A stretch of DNA of 64,000 nucleotides from Paludibacteraceae bacterium (GTDB lineage: Bacteria; Bacteroidota; Bacteroidia; Bacteroidales; Paludibacteraceae). The notes below the pieces were generated by a model, which worked only from the letters and a program-made list of their open reading frames with translations, was not told the origin of the DNA and made no database searches. This document shows positions 16,658-25,774 of the stretch, piece after piece. Both the position numbers and the translations under genes were made by a program. Positions within the stretch are counted from its first letter, which is position 1. Each line of letters begins with the position of its first letter. The DNA lies in contig JAFXPK010000001.1 of the NCBI GenBank assembly GCA_017527905.1, positions 124,001 through 188,000 on the forward strand, given 5' to 3'.

Positions 16658-16948
16658 ATGGCAACATACTCAATATCATTGGATAAAAGAACATTGTTTG
16701 GTAAAAACATGTTTAACTTCCTTGTCGGCATGAACTATGTAAACAAGGAGGTGCCTAATGTGGCTGATATAGACGAAAGAACAAGTGATGGAAGGAAAAT
16801 AAAGAAAGTACTATACGAGTTGGGAATTTTGGAGAATATAGAGAACGAAAAGGATAAAGAGAAGGAAGAGTTGTCCGAAATTTTTTCTTCAATAAAAAAA
16901 GGGACGATAGAGACTCGTTCAGTAGACCAACTACTTGGTGAATTATGA
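16658..16948 (+). CDS. Probable antitoxin of a type II pair
   Basis: 96 residues from the ATG at 16658; an in-frame ATG at 16631 would add nine. It starts with a basic/hydrophobic stretch (MATYSISLDKRTLFGKNMFNFL), followed by a strongly charged region with a Glu/Lys-rich helix, and ends in an acidic tail, as antitoxins do. I recognise no named DNA-binding fold. It overlaps the next gene by four bases (ATGA), so the two are translationally coupled. The role is inferred from the partner and arrangement. Confidence 0.6.
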   Translation: MATYSISLDKRTLFGKNMFNFLVGMNYVNKEVPNVADIDERTSDGRKIKKVLYELGILENIENEKDKEKEELSEIFSSIKKGTIETRSVDQLLGEL

Positions 16949-17280
16949 AGTACAATATAAAAACGATACCAAAATTCGATAAGCAGGCGAAGGCTCTTGC
17001 GAAGAAATATCCGTCTTTCAAAAAAGATCTTTCTGAATTGGTTGATGTATTGTCTGAAAATCCTCATGCGGGTGTTTTATTGTTTGAAAACGTATATAAG
17101 ATTAGGATGAATATTACCTGCAAGAAAAGAGGAAAGAGTGGAGGCGCAAGAGTTATATACGTAAACCTTTTCGAGAGAGTATTGAATGATGAATTGGTTC
17201 TTATTGCCATATATGACAAAAGCGAAAGATCAACTATGACGGATAAAGAAATTATTGAGGTAATAAAAAGTGCAATGTAG
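16945..17280 (+). CDS. RelE/ParE-type toxin
   Basis: 111 residues with the small RelE/ParE layout. An N-terminal strand-helix (KTIPKFDKQAKALAKKYPSFKKDL) carries the spacing of basic residues seen in the family. Then come the strand with VYKIRMNI and a C-terminal Arg/Tyr region (GGARVIYVNL, LVLIAIYDKSER). RelE toxins cut mRNA on the ribosome; ParE toxins poison gyrase; which applies cannot be told. It overlaps its antitoxin by four bases. The 116 bp that follow hold no gene. Confidence 0.7.
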   Translation: MKYNIKTIPKFDKQAKALAKKYPSFKKDLSELVDVLSENPHAGVLLFENVYKIRMNITCKKRGKSGGARVIYVNLFERVLNDELVLIAIYDKSERSTMTDKEIIEVIKSAM

Positions 17281-17396
17281 TTCTTCCCCTTTTGTTCGCA
17301 ATAGTCTAAACATAAGTATGCCCCTTTTAATGCATGGAAAATTCAAAGACATCTCCGTGCCTTCGTGAGCACTCTATGCGTATGCAAGGAATGTTT

Positions 17397-18194
17397 TTAC
17401 TTTTCAGTATTCTCCATACCCAGAAGCTTCAGTGCGTTCTTGTACAAGATCGCGTCCCTTTCCTCTTGGGTCAGATTGAGTTTGTTGAAGCGTTCCAGCT
17501 CCTCTTGATGGTCCCACATCGGGTAGTCCACGCCGAACAGCATCTTCTCGACGCCATGGTTGTGGATCAGTTTCTCCGCATAGGCGGGCTCTAATTTCCA
17601 CAGTGAGCTGGAGGTGTCGAACCATACGTTTTTCCCCACGAGGTACTTCTCAGACTCGTCCCATTGGGTGTATCCGCCGAAGTGGGCCGCCACCACCTTT
17701 AGGGTAGGGTGCTTCTCCAGCACGTGGGCGATGCGCTTCGGCCCTGAATAGTCGTATCTGAAATCGCCCGCATGCACAAGTACCGGCATGCCCAGTCCGG
17801 CGATGACTTCATAGATATCGTCCATCTCACGCTCGTCGATCGGGAACTTCTGGAAGTCCGGATGGAGCTTGATGCCCTTCAGTCCCGCGGAGTAGATGCG
17901 GATGAGCTCGTTCTCGTAGTTCTCGTACTCGGGGTGGATGGTACCGAACCCAATGAACTCAGGATGCTCGGAGACCTCTCCGATGATGTAGTTGTTGATG
18001 GATTCCACTTGGTGGGGCGCTGTCGCCGTGGAGTGCACGATGTAGTAGTTGACGCCGATGCGTCGCCCGCTCGCCAATAAATTCTCCGGGCTACCGTTGT
18101 ATTTCATCTGGATGTGGTAGAACTCGCCTATCGTGTTACTTGCCTTGTCCGCTATCTTGGCGGGATATATGTGCGCGTGGAAATCTATTATCAT
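17397..18194 (-). CDS. Amidohydrolase family protein (ACMSD-like metal hydrolase)
   Basis: 265 residues of an amidohydrolase-2 TIM barrel. The metal-binding HAH motif (FHAHIYP) is at residues 5-7, GIKLHPDFQ follows in the middle, HAG (VLVHAG) near 140, AAHFGG near 170, and a C-terminal metal-ligand Asp in FGVDYPMWD. The family hydrolyses or decarboxylates small carboxylated or cyclic compounds; the substrate is unknown. It lies directly downstream of the cysK terminator on the same strand. Confidence 0.85.
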   Translation of the reverse strand: MIIDFHAHIYPAKIADKASNTIGEFYHIQMKYNGSPENLLASGRRIGVNYYIVHSTATAPHQVESINNYIIGEVSEHPEFIGFGTIHPEYENYENELIRIYSAGLKGIKLHPDFQKFPIDEREMDDIYEVIAGLGMPVLVHAGDFRYDYSGPKRIAHVLEKHPTLKVVAAHFGGYTQWDESEKYLVGKNVWFDTSSSLWKLEPAYAEKLIHNHGVEKMLFGVDYPMWDHQEELERFNKLNLTQEERDAILYKNALKLLGMENTEK

Positions 18195-18275
18195 ATGACG
18201 TAAAAATATGTTCGGAAACTCTATTCTTGATGCGCGAAATTAGCAAAATTTGGCGAATCTATTCTCCGCTTAACA

Positions 18276-18310
18276 TAAAAAAACCGACAAGTTTTTTCCT
18301 TGCCGGTTTC
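18276..18310 (-). terminator. Intrinsic terminator of cysK (copy 1)
   Basis: An 11-bp stem (18299-18309 with 18281-18291, one G-U pair in the minus RNA) is followed by a U-run. A short T-run on the other side makes weak plus-strand activity possible. Confidence 0.9.
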
Positions 18311-18333
18311 TTTTTGAATGGGTGATTTTATTT

Positions 18334-19272
18334 CTAATTATTTGAGAACAAAGGCGTTGATAGGTATCTGTCTCCTGAGTCAGGAAGTAAGACCACGATG
18401 TTCTTCCCTTTGTTCTCGGGGCGGGCCGCCAGTATCGAAGCCGCCTTCAGGGCTGCGCCGGAGGAGATGCCCACCAGGATGCCCTCGCTGACCGCGAAGT
18501 TCTTCCCTTCCGTGAATGCGTCCTCGTTCTCGATGGCGATCACTTCGTCGTAGATCTTCGTGTTCAACGTGTCAGGGACGAAACCCGCGCCGATGCCTTG
18601 GATCTTGTGTGCTCCCGCCGTGCCTTTCGACAGGACAGGCGAAGTGGCGGGCTCCACCGCTACCACCTTCACGTTCGGGTTCTTGGACTTTAGGAATTCA
18701 CCCACACCGGACAGTGTGCCACCTGTTCCCACACCCGCCACGAAGATGTCCACCTTGCCGTCTGTCTGGTCCCATATCTCAGGACCCGTGGTCTCTTTGT
18801 GCGCCTTCGGGTTGGCTGGGTTGACGAACTGCCCAAGGATGATGGAGCCTTGGATCTCCTTGTTGAGCTCCTCCGCCTTAGCGATGGCGCCCTTCATACC
18901 CTTCGCACCTTCGGTCAGTACGATCTCCGCACCGTAGGCCTTCAGCAGGTTGCGGCGTTCCATGCTCATGGTGTCCGGCAAGGTCAAGATCGCCTTGTAA
19001 CCCTTTGCGGCGGCTACGGCGGCGAGACCGATGCCCGTGTTGCCGGAGGTCGGCTCGATGATGGTGGCGCCTGGCTTCAGGAGCCCCTTCTTCTCCGCAT
19101 CCTCGATCATGGCGAGGGCTACACGGTCCTTGACGGAACCTGCAGGGTTGAGGTATTCCAACTTCGCTAAAAGTGTCGCGTTTGTCACGCCTGTTTTCTT
19201 AGCATAATTGTTGAGTTTCATCAGCGGCGTGTTGCCAATCAACTCCAATGCGCTTTCGATAATCTTAGCCAT
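18334..19272 (-). CDS. cysK: Cysteine synthase A (O-acetylserine sulphhydrylase), copy 1
   Basis: 312 residues. The PLP lysine lies in NPAGSVKDR (near residue 45), the substrate loop is TSGNTG (near 70), and the PLP-phosphate loop is GTGGTLSG (near 178). It makes cysteine from O-acetylserine and sulphide. It lies downstream of the MalY-like lyase gene on the same strand with its own promoter. It is roughly nine-tenths identical by eye to the copy at 43492-44430, and both are 312 residues, so the island carries a recent cysK duplication. Confidence 0.97.
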   Translation of the reverse strand: MAKIIESALELIGNTPLMKLNNYAKKTGVTNATLLAKLEYLNPAGSVKDRVALAMIEDAEKKGLLKPGATIIEPTSGNTGIGLAAVAAAKGYKAILTLPDTMSMERRNLLKAYGAEIVLTEGAKGMKGAIAKAEELNKEIQGSIILGQFVNPANPKAHKETTGPEIWDQTDGKVDIFVAGVGTGGTLSGVGEFLKSKNPNVKVVAVEPATSPVLSKGTAGAHKIQGIGAGFVPDTLNTKIYDEVIAIENEDAFTEGKNFAVSEGILVGISSGAALKAASILAARPENKGKNIVVLLPDSGDRYLSTPLFSNN

Positions 19273-19316
19273 ATGTTTTATGATTTATGTAACTGTTTCA
19301 CACTCTTCTTTTCTTA

Positions 19317-19347
19317 CAAATGCAGGGATATTTGTTGGCTCATTCAA
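19317..19347 (-). promoter_or_regulatory. Promoter of cysK copy 1
   Basis: Minus-strand TTG (19345-19347), 20 nt, TGCATTTG (19317-19324, one mismatch to TAnnTTTG). It sits just after the end of the malY-like gene. Confidence 0.55.
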
Positions 19348-19351
19348 TCCT

Positions 19352-20545
19352 TCACCCCTTATTTGTCGCTTTTTTTAGTTCCTGTAAGGCCTTCTCCAAC
19401 ACACTTTTAGGGGATGCCACGTTGAGGCGCATGAAGCCCTCCCCGCCCGGACCGAACATGGCGCCGTCGTTGAGCGCCAGATGTGCTTGGTTGACGAACA
19501 GGTCTATCAGACCGGCGTGCGTGAGTCCCAACCCTCGGCAGTCGAGCCACACCAAGAAGGAGGCTTGCGGACACAGGGGCTTGATGGCTGGGATATTGTC
19601 CGAAAGGAAATCCTCCATGAAGATGATGTTCTTTTCGATGTAGGCGAGCATCTGCCGTCTCCACTCCTCACCCTCCTCGAAGGCGGCTATGGTGGCTATC
19701 GGGGCGAAGATATGTGCCTCGTTGAATTCGTTGGAGGCCATCCACCTGAACAGTGGATGACGGATCTCCTCGTTGGGCACGATGACGTATGAGCTGACGA
19801 CACCCGCCATGTTGAAAGTCTTGGAGGGTGCGCCCAAGGTGATGCTGCATCTCTCCGCCTCCGCCGATACCGAGGCGAACGGAATGTGCTTGTGTCCGAA
19901 CAGCGCCAGGTCGCAGTGTATCTCGTCGCTGAGGACGAGGACGTTGTTGGCGGCGCAGATCTTAGCGACACGTTCGAGCGTCTCCCTGCCCCAGACGATG
20001 CCGCCGGGATTGTGTGGGTTGCAGAGTATCAGCAGACGGTTCAGCGGGTCCGCCGCCAACCGCTCCAACCCTTCGAAGTCCATCTCGTATCCCTTCAGGC
20101 GACCGTCGTTTCCACGGATTTCCTTGAGCGGGTTGTTGACGACCTCGTGGCGGTTTCCCTCTGGTGTGATGCGGAACGGGTGGTACACGGGTGGTTGGAT
20201 GATGACGCGCTCCTCCGGCTTGAGCATTGCGTTGACGACGATTCCGATGCCTTTCACGACGCCAGGCACGTAGGTGAGCCAATGGCTTTTGACGGTCCAT
20301 TGATGATGGTCTGCGATCCATTTCCGGATCGATGTCTTCCATTGGTCGGGTGGGAGGGTATAGCCAAGGATAGGGTGATCCAGTCGTTTCCTTATCGCGT
20401 CGATGATGAAGGGAGGTGTGGCAAAATCCATGTCGGCCACCCACAGAGGCAGCAGGTCCTCCCGTCCGAAGCGTCTTCCCAGAAGCTCATGCTTCACGTC
20501 GTGGGAGCCCGTTCGGTCGATTATTGTGTCGAAATCGTATTCCAT
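19352..20545 (-). CDS. MalY/PatB-family PLP-dependent C-S lyase (cystathionine beta-lyase)
   Basis: 397 residues from ATG 20545. The frame is open further upstream, but MEYDFDTIIDRTGSHDVKH is the usual family N-terminus. Fold-type I aminotransferase features: WVADMDFATPP, NPHNPGG, SDEIHCDL, and the PLP lysine in APSKTFNMAG. MalY/PatB enzymes cleave cystathionine or cysteine S-conjugates to pyruvate, ammonia and a thiol. In this context it probably releases homocysteine or a thiol for the adjacent cysteine synthase. The Asp-Glu-Ile-His segment and overall length are normal. Confidence 0.9.
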   Translation of the reverse strand: MEYDFDTIIDRTGSHDVKHELLGRRFGREDLLPLWVADMDFATPPFIIDAIRKRLDHPILGYTLPPDQWKTSIRKWIADHHQWTVKSHWLTYVPGVVKGIGIVVNAMLKPEERVIIQPPVYHPFRITPEGNRHEVVNNPLKEIRGNDGRLKGYEMDFEGLERLAADPLNRLLILCNPHNPGGIVWGRETLERVAKICAANNVLVLSDEIHCDLALFGHKHIPFASVSAEAERCSITLGAPSKTFNMAGVVSSYVIVPNEEIRHPLFRWMASNEFNEAHIFAPIATIAAFEEGEEWRRQMLAYIEKNIIFMEDFLSDNIPAIKPLCPQASFLVWLDCRGLGLTHAGLIDLFVNQAHLALNDGAMFGPGGEGFMRLNVASPKSVLEKALQELKKATNKG

Positions 20546-20654
20546 AAGTATGTTATCGAATTTATTGTACCCCGAAGTTACATTTAATTTTTCGAATGGA
20601 GTGTGGGGCGGGTGAGTTTTCGACAAAATCAGCGAAATAAATTCTGTTATTTTA

Positions 20655-20662
20655 TACATTTG
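20655..20662 (+). promoter_or_regulatory. -7 box (TACATTTG) of the secreted hypothetical gene
   Basis: A perfect TAnnTTTG match 35 bp before the ATG at 20697, in the divergent gap next to the malY-like gene. No clear -33 box. Confidence 0.4.
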
Positions 20663-20696
20663 TATCAATTTTAATATTCTCAATAAATAATAAGAT

Positions 20697-21425
20697 ATGA
20701 AGTATTTTAGTCTTTTGTTCGTCGCCCTATTTTGTGAGACATGTTTGCATGCCCAAGTTTTGGTTGGTGATTGGAATGTGGAAGATTTGTCTTCGGAAGT
20801 GGGTGGCATTGTTGGCATTCTGGGAGACGAGGAGTTTGAATCTGGTGTTCGATTTTCCGCAGATGGGAAGTTTTATGGCGGAAAGGTGGAAAAAGGAACC
20901 TATAAGCAGTATGGAGATACAATTATTCTGACTCGCAAACAAGAGGATGTGCAGAAGCGTAAAGAAGAGAAACTGGAAATTGAAAAAAATATGGGTATGG
21001 ACGACGACGAGAATGTACTCAATAAATACATTCTGGAATACATCAGACTATACACAACTGATACTCTTATTTTTGACAAGAACAGCTCTGGGAACACGCT
21101 ACTGTTGCTTAGGGTAAGTGCAAAACTTGAAGTGAAGCCTCCTTACGAAAAAGTCTTTTATCTTCATAAAAAAGGAACCAATGAGAGCCTCAACAAAGAG
21201 TATGATATTCATGGGAAATGGATTTTGAAAGCGGAAAGAGGAATTACTATGGATTTCCACAAAGATGGAAAAACGGCAACTATAAATGGCGAAGATGTGG
21301 AGTACACACTTGACGGCGAATATATTACTTTAGATGGCAGGAAAACTCGTCTTGTAGTTGGAAAGAAATTTGCGGCATGGCAGATAGATGAACATTTAAA
21401 AGGGGTTACAGAGTTATATCGTTGA
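20697..21425 (+). CDS. Secreted hypothetical protein, lipocalin-like layout
   Basis: 242 residues. A signal peptide (MKYFSLLFVALFCETCLHAQ) is followed by two similar beta-rich units, each with a GxW opening (VGDWNVEDL; HGKWILKAE) and a strand pattern ending in an 'ITLDGRKTRL'-type segment. A charged Lys/Glu stretch separates them. The layout recalls lipocalin-like domains of Bacteroidota exported proteins, but I recognise no specific family. It is the only plus-strand gene within the sulphur island. Confidence 0.75.
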   Translation: MKYFSLLFVALFCETCLHAQVLVGDWNVEDLSSEVGGIVGILGDEEFESGVRFSADGKFYGGKVEKGTYKQYGDTIILTRKQEDVQKRKEEKLEIEKNMGMDDDENVLNKYILEYIRLYTTDTLIFDKNSSGNTLLLLRVSAKLEVKPPYEKVFYLHKKGTNESLNKEYDIHGKWILKAERGITMDFHKDGKTATINGEDVEYTLDGEYITLDGRKTRLVVGKKFAAWQIDEHLKGVTELYR

Positions 21426-21427
21426 AA

Positions 21428-21469
21428 GAGGAACTCCCCGATGGTTGCGTGTTGCCGGGAATTCCTCAC
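21428..21469 (+). terminator. Inverted repeat after the secreted protein
   Basis: GAGGAA...CCCCG pairs with CGGGAATTCCTC across about 15 nt. There is no T-run, so termination strength is uncertain. Confidence 0.4.
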
Positions 21470-21484
21470 AGGCATCCAATTGTC

Positions 21485-21515
21485 ACAAAAAACGACGCGA
21501 AATCCGCGTCGTTTC
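21485..21515 (-). terminator. Intrinsic terminator of the cysK-D2-K2 operon
   Basis: A perfect 10-bp stem AAACGACGCG / CGCGTCGTTT with a short loop. In the minus RNA it is followed by a U-run, about 40 bp after the K2 stop. Confidence 0.92.
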
Positions 21516-21551
21516 CTGCAAACCGAAGATTATATGTGGAATAAATGAATC

Positions 21552-22850
21552 CTAATTGAACCGTTGCACCGCCACGGTGTAGATGTCCTCGATCAGACGG
21601 ATGCCTCCCGTGTAGCCTACGTGGAAATCGTCGAAGACTACCTTGTCCATCACGGGCCACGAGATGTTCAGGAAGTTGCCCTTGAGCTTCTCCGTCACCT
21701 CCTTCTCGTAGTAACCGCCTAAGACCAACGGATAGCCGTGGTAGTCGTGGCTCTTGATTTCCTCGTGGATCTTGAATCCATCGGTCTCGAAGGCGACGTC
21801 GGCCTTTATGCCGTAGTTGAGGCTCTGGAACTCCGCCGCGATCAACTCCTGATGCTCCTTGGGCGTGTCGTCGGTGATGAATTGCTTGGCTGGGACCAGT
21901 CCCAAATCATTCACCAGGAACTTTGTGATGCCTAATGCGTATTGGGCGTCCGCCACCACTGTGAACTGCTTGTTGATCACACGGTTCTCCAAGAAGAGGT
22001 CGGCGTAGCGGGAGATCAGATAGTAGAAGTAATCCTCGTGCTTCTTGATGACCTCCTCCACCTTCGCCTCGTCGACATGGGCGAATTTCCCCACCTCACG
22101 CAGGAACTTGCCTGTCTCGGTGGCGCCGATCGGTAGGACGGGGTAGTGCAGGTATGGAATGCCCAACTTCTTCTCCATGGTCTTCATGTTCTTCAGGCCC
22201 ACCCATGGGGAAACCAGTAGGTTGAACTCCGCCTCAGGTATCTTGTTGATGTTCTCGATGCCTCGCTGGTAGCCGAAGATGGTGTTGGGAGTCAAACCGA
22301 TCTCCCTCAAGAGGTTCTCCAACTCACGGATGTTGCCAAGCCAGAAGAGGTCTTGGTAGGGCACGTCCGCCCAGAGGTTCACCAGCCCCTTCTGCTTCTT
22401 GTCGGACTTCTTGAGGTACTGCGTCACAATCGCCTCCACCACCTGCTCGTGTCCCTTGTAGTTGTTGCCCTTGAAACCTGCCGTAGGAGCGAAAACCACT
22501 GGCTTGTCAGCGTCTGAAAATTTAGACACCACTTCGGCGGCATCGTCACCTACGATCTCTGGGATACAGCCCGTCAAGACCACATAGAGGTCCGCATCGA
22601 TCACCTTCAACGCATTGGCGATGGTGGTCTCCAGTTTCTTCACACCACCGAAGACCACGTCCTTCTCGTTGATGGATGTACAAGGGAAGATCTGCGGGGA
22701 GAGATAACCCGAACTACCCGTTGTGTCGGAAAGCTTCTGCGCACAGCCCGGACCCGAATGGAGCACGGGGCAAGCGCGGTCTATTGCTTGGACGGTCTGC
22801 ATCGCCGCCAAAGCGCATTTATATCGTTGTTTGTCTAGTATCTTTGCCAT
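21552..22850 (-). CDS. Nitrogenase-like component 1 beta subunit (K2)
   Basis: 432 residues of the nitrogenase component 1 family, beta type. Its three P-cluster-type cysteines are C12 (RYKCALA), C36 (SGPGCA) and C95 (LTGCIPEIVGDD), matching NifK C70, C95 and C153 in context. It lacks the long N-terminal extension of true NifK and ends with GYTGGIRLIEDIY. Its start codon shares one base with the stop of D2 (TAATG), so the two are translationally coupled. It would form an alpha2beta2 complex with D2 that takes electrons from the NifH-type reductase. Substrate unknown; the sulphur context suggests C-S bond reduction (inference). A NifN-like scaffold role is the main alternative. Confidence 0.88.
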   Translation of the reverse strand: MAKILDKQRYKCALAAMQTVQAIDRACPVLHSGPGCAQKLSDTTGSSGYLSPQIFPCTSINEKDVVFGGVKKLETTIANALKVIDADLYVVLTGCIPEIVGDDAAEVVSKFSDADKPVVFAPTAGFKGNNYKGHEQVVEAIVTQYLKKSDKKQKGLVNLWADVPYQDLFWLGNIRELENLLREIGLTPNTIFGYQRGIENINKIPEAEFNLLVSPWVGLKNMKTMEKKLGIPYLHYPVLPIGATETGKFLREVGKFAHVDEAKVEEVIKKHEDYFYYLISRYADLFLENRVINKQFTVVADAQYALGITKFLVNDLGLVPAKQFITDDTPKEHQELIAAEFQSLNYGIKADVAFETDGFKIHEEIKSHDYHGYPLVLGGYYEKEVTEKLKGNFLNISWPVMDKVVFDDFHVGYTGGIRLIEDIYTVAVQRFN

Positions 22851-24316
22851 TATTTTGCCTCCTCGAAGAATTTATCAACTTTTTGTTCGTACCACCATTG
22901 CGTGTAAGGCAGTTTGGAGCGTTTCGCCAAATTGGCCTCGAAGCTACGGTTCCGCACCGTGTCGAGCACCGTGTTCGCGAACTCCAACGTGTGTTTATAA
23001 CCGAAGATCATGTATTCGTCCGCCACGTAAATGGCTGGCGTTCCGTTCTTTATCGCCCAAACGGTGGAGCCTGGGTGACGGGAAAGGTACATGTCTGGCT
23101 TGTACTTGTTGAGGATGTTCATCACCTCGTAGTTCTGTTGGTCGGCCACCGACGTCTCGAAGTCTATGTTGTTGTCTAACAGATACTTCATGGAAGGGGG
23201 AACGTCTCCGTTCTCGTACTTCTTGTCGTAGTGCCAAGCCAACGCCCAAACCACCTTGATGCCCAGCTCGTTCAGCACTCTGGAGACCTCGAAGGTGTAT
23301 CCCGGACCCATGCCCAGCACGGCGGTCAGTCCATTCAGTTCCTTCTTCACCTCCTCGATCTTAGGAAGGTAGATGGCGCGTTGCTCCTGGATATACTTCT
23401 CTATCTTATCCTCCCGGTGGGTCACCTTCCCGATCTCACGCAGCCACGTCTCGAAGCCCGTGATGCCGCACTGGTTGATGCTGCGCACGTAAGGCACGCC
23501 GTACTTCTCTTCCAAGGCGTTGCCCAGGTAGTTGCCCAACGTTCCGCAGATACAGGTGGTGGCCAGGCTCTCCGACAGGTGCGAAAGCTCCTCTACCGTT
23601 GAGTTGCAGTATAGGAAGACTGGGTCGAGGTCGAACTGCTTGAACATCTCGATGATCTCAGGACGAGCCGATTCGAAGAAGTTCTTGAAGTTGATTTTGT
23701 TCGTCTTCACCCCTGGACGAGGCTTCTGCACGATGGATTGCAGGACGGCGTGGTCGGAGATGTCAAAGCCCGTTGCCCAGATCTTCGACTTGAAGCCCTC
23801 GCAGTGAACCGCCACGACAGGCACCTCGATCTCACCCTTCACATCGTCCACGATGCTGTCGATGTCCTCACCGATGATACCGGTGGCGCAAGAGCTGGAG
23901 ACGAAAATCGCTTTCGGATGGTAGCGACGGTTGGTCTCCAGAATAATCTTCCGAAGGCTTTCGGTGGAGCCGAAGATCGTATCCTTCTCGTTCATATCCG
24001 TGCCGACATAGACCGTGTCGGAGGTGACGCCACGTTTCTTGGCCATCACCTTGGACATGTAATAGCTATTGGAACTGGTCACCGAACAGCCCGAAGGACC
24101 GTGGTGGATGATCGCCACGTCACGGATACCCGCCAATTGGCTCAAGCCACAGAGCGAAAGGCAGGTGCTGGATTGGGAGAAACATCGTGCGCACCCTTTC
24201 AGCGTGCCGCATTCCGACTTCTCCGCTAAGTCTTTTAATGATCCGATGTAGCCGGTGATGGAACCGATACGGTTCTCTCGGACCGCCACATTGGAGTTGT
24301 TTAAGTTGATGGACAT
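22850..24316 (-). CDS. Nitrogenase-like component 1 alpha subunit (D2)
   Basis: 488 residues. P-cluster-type cysteines: C42/C45 (GCARC), C77 (SGCSV) and C143 (SSCATGIIGEDID). The cofactor-type cysteine is C257 (TTCICGTLGNYLG). In the segment after CEGF, the positions of nitrogenase alpha-Gln191 and alpha-His195 are W180 and F184, so N2 reduction is unlikely. Where D1 has DEHIPVGYDG, D2 has DEYMIFGYKH: Tyr435 replaces a candidate cofactor histidine. The C-terminus carries LPYTQWW, as in D1. Second gene of cysK-like/D2/K2, 14 bp after the cysteine-synthase homologue. Either a catalytic subunit or a NifE-like scaffold for cofactor assembly. Confidence 0.88.
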   Translation of the reverse strand: MSINLNNSNVAVRENRIGSITGYIGSLKDLAEKSECGTLKGCARCFSQSSTCLSLCGLSQLAGIRDVAIIHHGPSGCSVTSSNSYYMSKVMAKKRGVTSDTVYVGTDMNEKDTIFGSTESLRKIILETNRRYHPKAIFVSSSCATGIIGEDIDSIVDDVKGEIEVPVVAVHCEGFKSKIWATGFDISDHAVLQSIVQKPRPGVKTNKINFKNFFESARPEIIEMFKQFDLDPVFLYCNSTVEELSHLSESLATTCICGTLGNYLGNALEEKYGVPYVRSINQCGITGFETWLREIGKVTHREDKIEKYIQEQRAIYLPKIEEVKKELNGLTAVLGMGPGYTFEVSRVLNELGIKVVWALAWHYDKKYENGDVPPSMKYLLDNNIDFETSVADQQNYEVMNILNKYKPDMYLSRHPGSTVWAIKNGTPAIYVADEYMIFGYKHTLEFANTVLDTVRNRSFEANLAKRSKLPYTQWWYEQKVDKFFEEAK

Positions 24317-24330
24317 GTTTTTTGTTTTTT

Positions 24331-25314
24331 TTATTCTTCAAACAAATGCGTTGACAAGTATCTCAAGCCCGTGTCAGGCAAGAGCACCACTATGTTTTTG
24401 CCCTTGAACTCTTCCCGCTGGGCCAATTGGGTGGCGGCGTAGAGGGCTGCTCCAGATGATGCACCCACTAATACACCATCACTCTTCGCCAAGAGGCGCG
24501 CGGCTTCGTAGGCTTGGTTGGTGTGGATCTCGAAATAGCCGTCGTACACCTTGCGGTCCAAGTTGGCAGGGATATACTCCTCCTTGGTGTTCTCGAACGG
24601 ATGGACACCCGTGATCTCCTCTTGGTCTGGACGCTCCGGTGATTGGAAGGAATCCTCTGTTGGCTGCACGCCGAAAATCTTCACGTTCGGGTTCTTCGAT
24701 TTCAGGAAGTTGCCTACACCCGAAAGGGTTCCGCCCGTACCCACGCAGGCGACGAAGACATCCACCTTTCCGTCGGTGTCGTTCCAGATCTCAGGACCGG
24801 TGGTCTGGAAGTGGACGTTCGGGTTGGCAGGGTTGCGGGTCTGGTCGGCGAACCAAAGGTTCTTCTCGCCTGCGACGTGACGCTCCAACGCCTCCACACA
24901 CTTGATGAAGTCTGGACCATACTTCTCGAAAGTCTCCACGATCTCAGGCACTTCCGACAGTTTCACCGTCTTTCCACCCAAGGCGTGGATCACTTGGAAA
25001 CGCTCTTTCGACACTTGGTCTTGGATGTAAACACGGAAAGGGTAACCCTTAGCGGCCGCGATGGCTGCCAAACCCACACCCGTGTTGCCGCTGGTGAGCT
25101 CGATGATGGTGTCACCCTTCTTGAGCTTGCCTTCCCGCTCGGCCGTCTCCACCATGGCGAGGGCGATGCGGTCCTTGACGGACTGGTTCGGGTTGAAGTA
25201 CTCTAATTTAGCGATAATGTTAGCCTTGAGGTTTTTTGCTTTGTTATACCCATTAAGTTGGAGAAGAGGGGTCTTACCCACTAACTCCGCTATTGATTGA
25301 TGAATGTTTGCCAT
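24331..25314 (-). CDS. cysK: Divergent cysteine synthase homologue heading the D2-K2 operon
   Basis: 327 residues. The PLP lysine sits in NPNQSVKDR, the substrate loop is TSGNTG, and the phosphate loop is GTGGTLSG. It is clearly more distant from the other two cysK products, with an insert around residues 225-245 (SFQSPERPDQEEITGVHPFENT). Possibly an O-acetylserine or O-phosphoserine sulphhydrylase, or a beta-synthase for another thiol such as methanethiol. It has its own promoter and is followed after 14 bp by D2. The order cysteine synthase, D, K recurs in the second nitrogenase-like cluster. Confidence 0.9.
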   Translation of the reverse strand: MANIHQSIAELVGKTPLLQLNGYNKAKNLKANIIAKLEYFNPNQSVKDRIALAMVETAEREGKLKKGDTIIELTSGNTGVGLAAIAAAKGYPFRVYIQDQVSKERFQVIHALGGKTVKLSEVPEIVETFEKYGPDFIKCVEALERHVAGEKNLWFADQTRNPANPNVHFQTTGPEIWNDTDGKVDVFVACVGTGGTLSGVGNFLKSKNPNVKIFGVQPTEDSFQSPERPDQEEITGVHPFENTKEEYIPANLDRKVYDGYFEIHTNQAYEAARLLAKSDGVLVGASSGAALYAATQLAQREEFKGKNIVVLLPDTGLRYLSTHLFEE

Positions 25315-25355
25315 GTCTTTTCTGTTTTTTTTGTTGATTTATTCTTTTTACTCTA

Positions 25356-25387
25356 CAAAGGTATAATGGTGATGTATTTTGTCCAAA
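25356..25387 (-). promoter_or_regulatory. Promoter of the cysK-D2-K2 operon
   Basis: Minus-strand TTTG (25384-25387), 20 nt, TACCTTTG (25356-25363); about 40 bp before the start codon. The rest of 25388-25650 is A+T-rich and shows no gene. Confidence 0.7.
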
Positions 25388-25651
25388 TATTGGCGTAAAG
25401 TATGGATAACAATTCTAATGTTTTGTGTTTTTGTGGAATGTTTGTATTGTTTATTATGTTGGTGAAACCTGTTTGGTAGAATAAAACACTTTGGGGAAAT
25501 ATGTCCAAAATGGATTCCCCTTTTCTGGTTTAGGATTTATAGGTGGACGATTCTTTTAGTCTAACGGGTGGATTGTTTTGGATTGGGTGATTCCCAATTG
25601 TCCATCGTCAATGGATGATTGGTAAGTATCTGAGAATCAGATTTTGAGAAC

Positions 25652-25699
25652 AAAAAAAGACATTGCCCGAACATCCGTCGCGGAGCAATGCCTTTCGTT
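25652..25699 (-). terminator. Terminator repeat, copy 1 (after the DUF1703-type gene)
   Basis: Stem AAGACATTGC / GCAATGCCTT with an 18-nt loop; the minus-strand RNA ends in a U-run. Nearly identical to 27409-27454 in the same orientation, and weaker similarity continues for about 30 bp beyond it. The two copies flank the gene at 25775-27322. Confidence 0.85.
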
Positions 25700-25774
25700 G
25701 CGATTAATGCTATGTGTTCTTATAGTTGTGGGCAAGGTGTGGAACTACTGCGGGAAATGTCTTAAACGATATAC

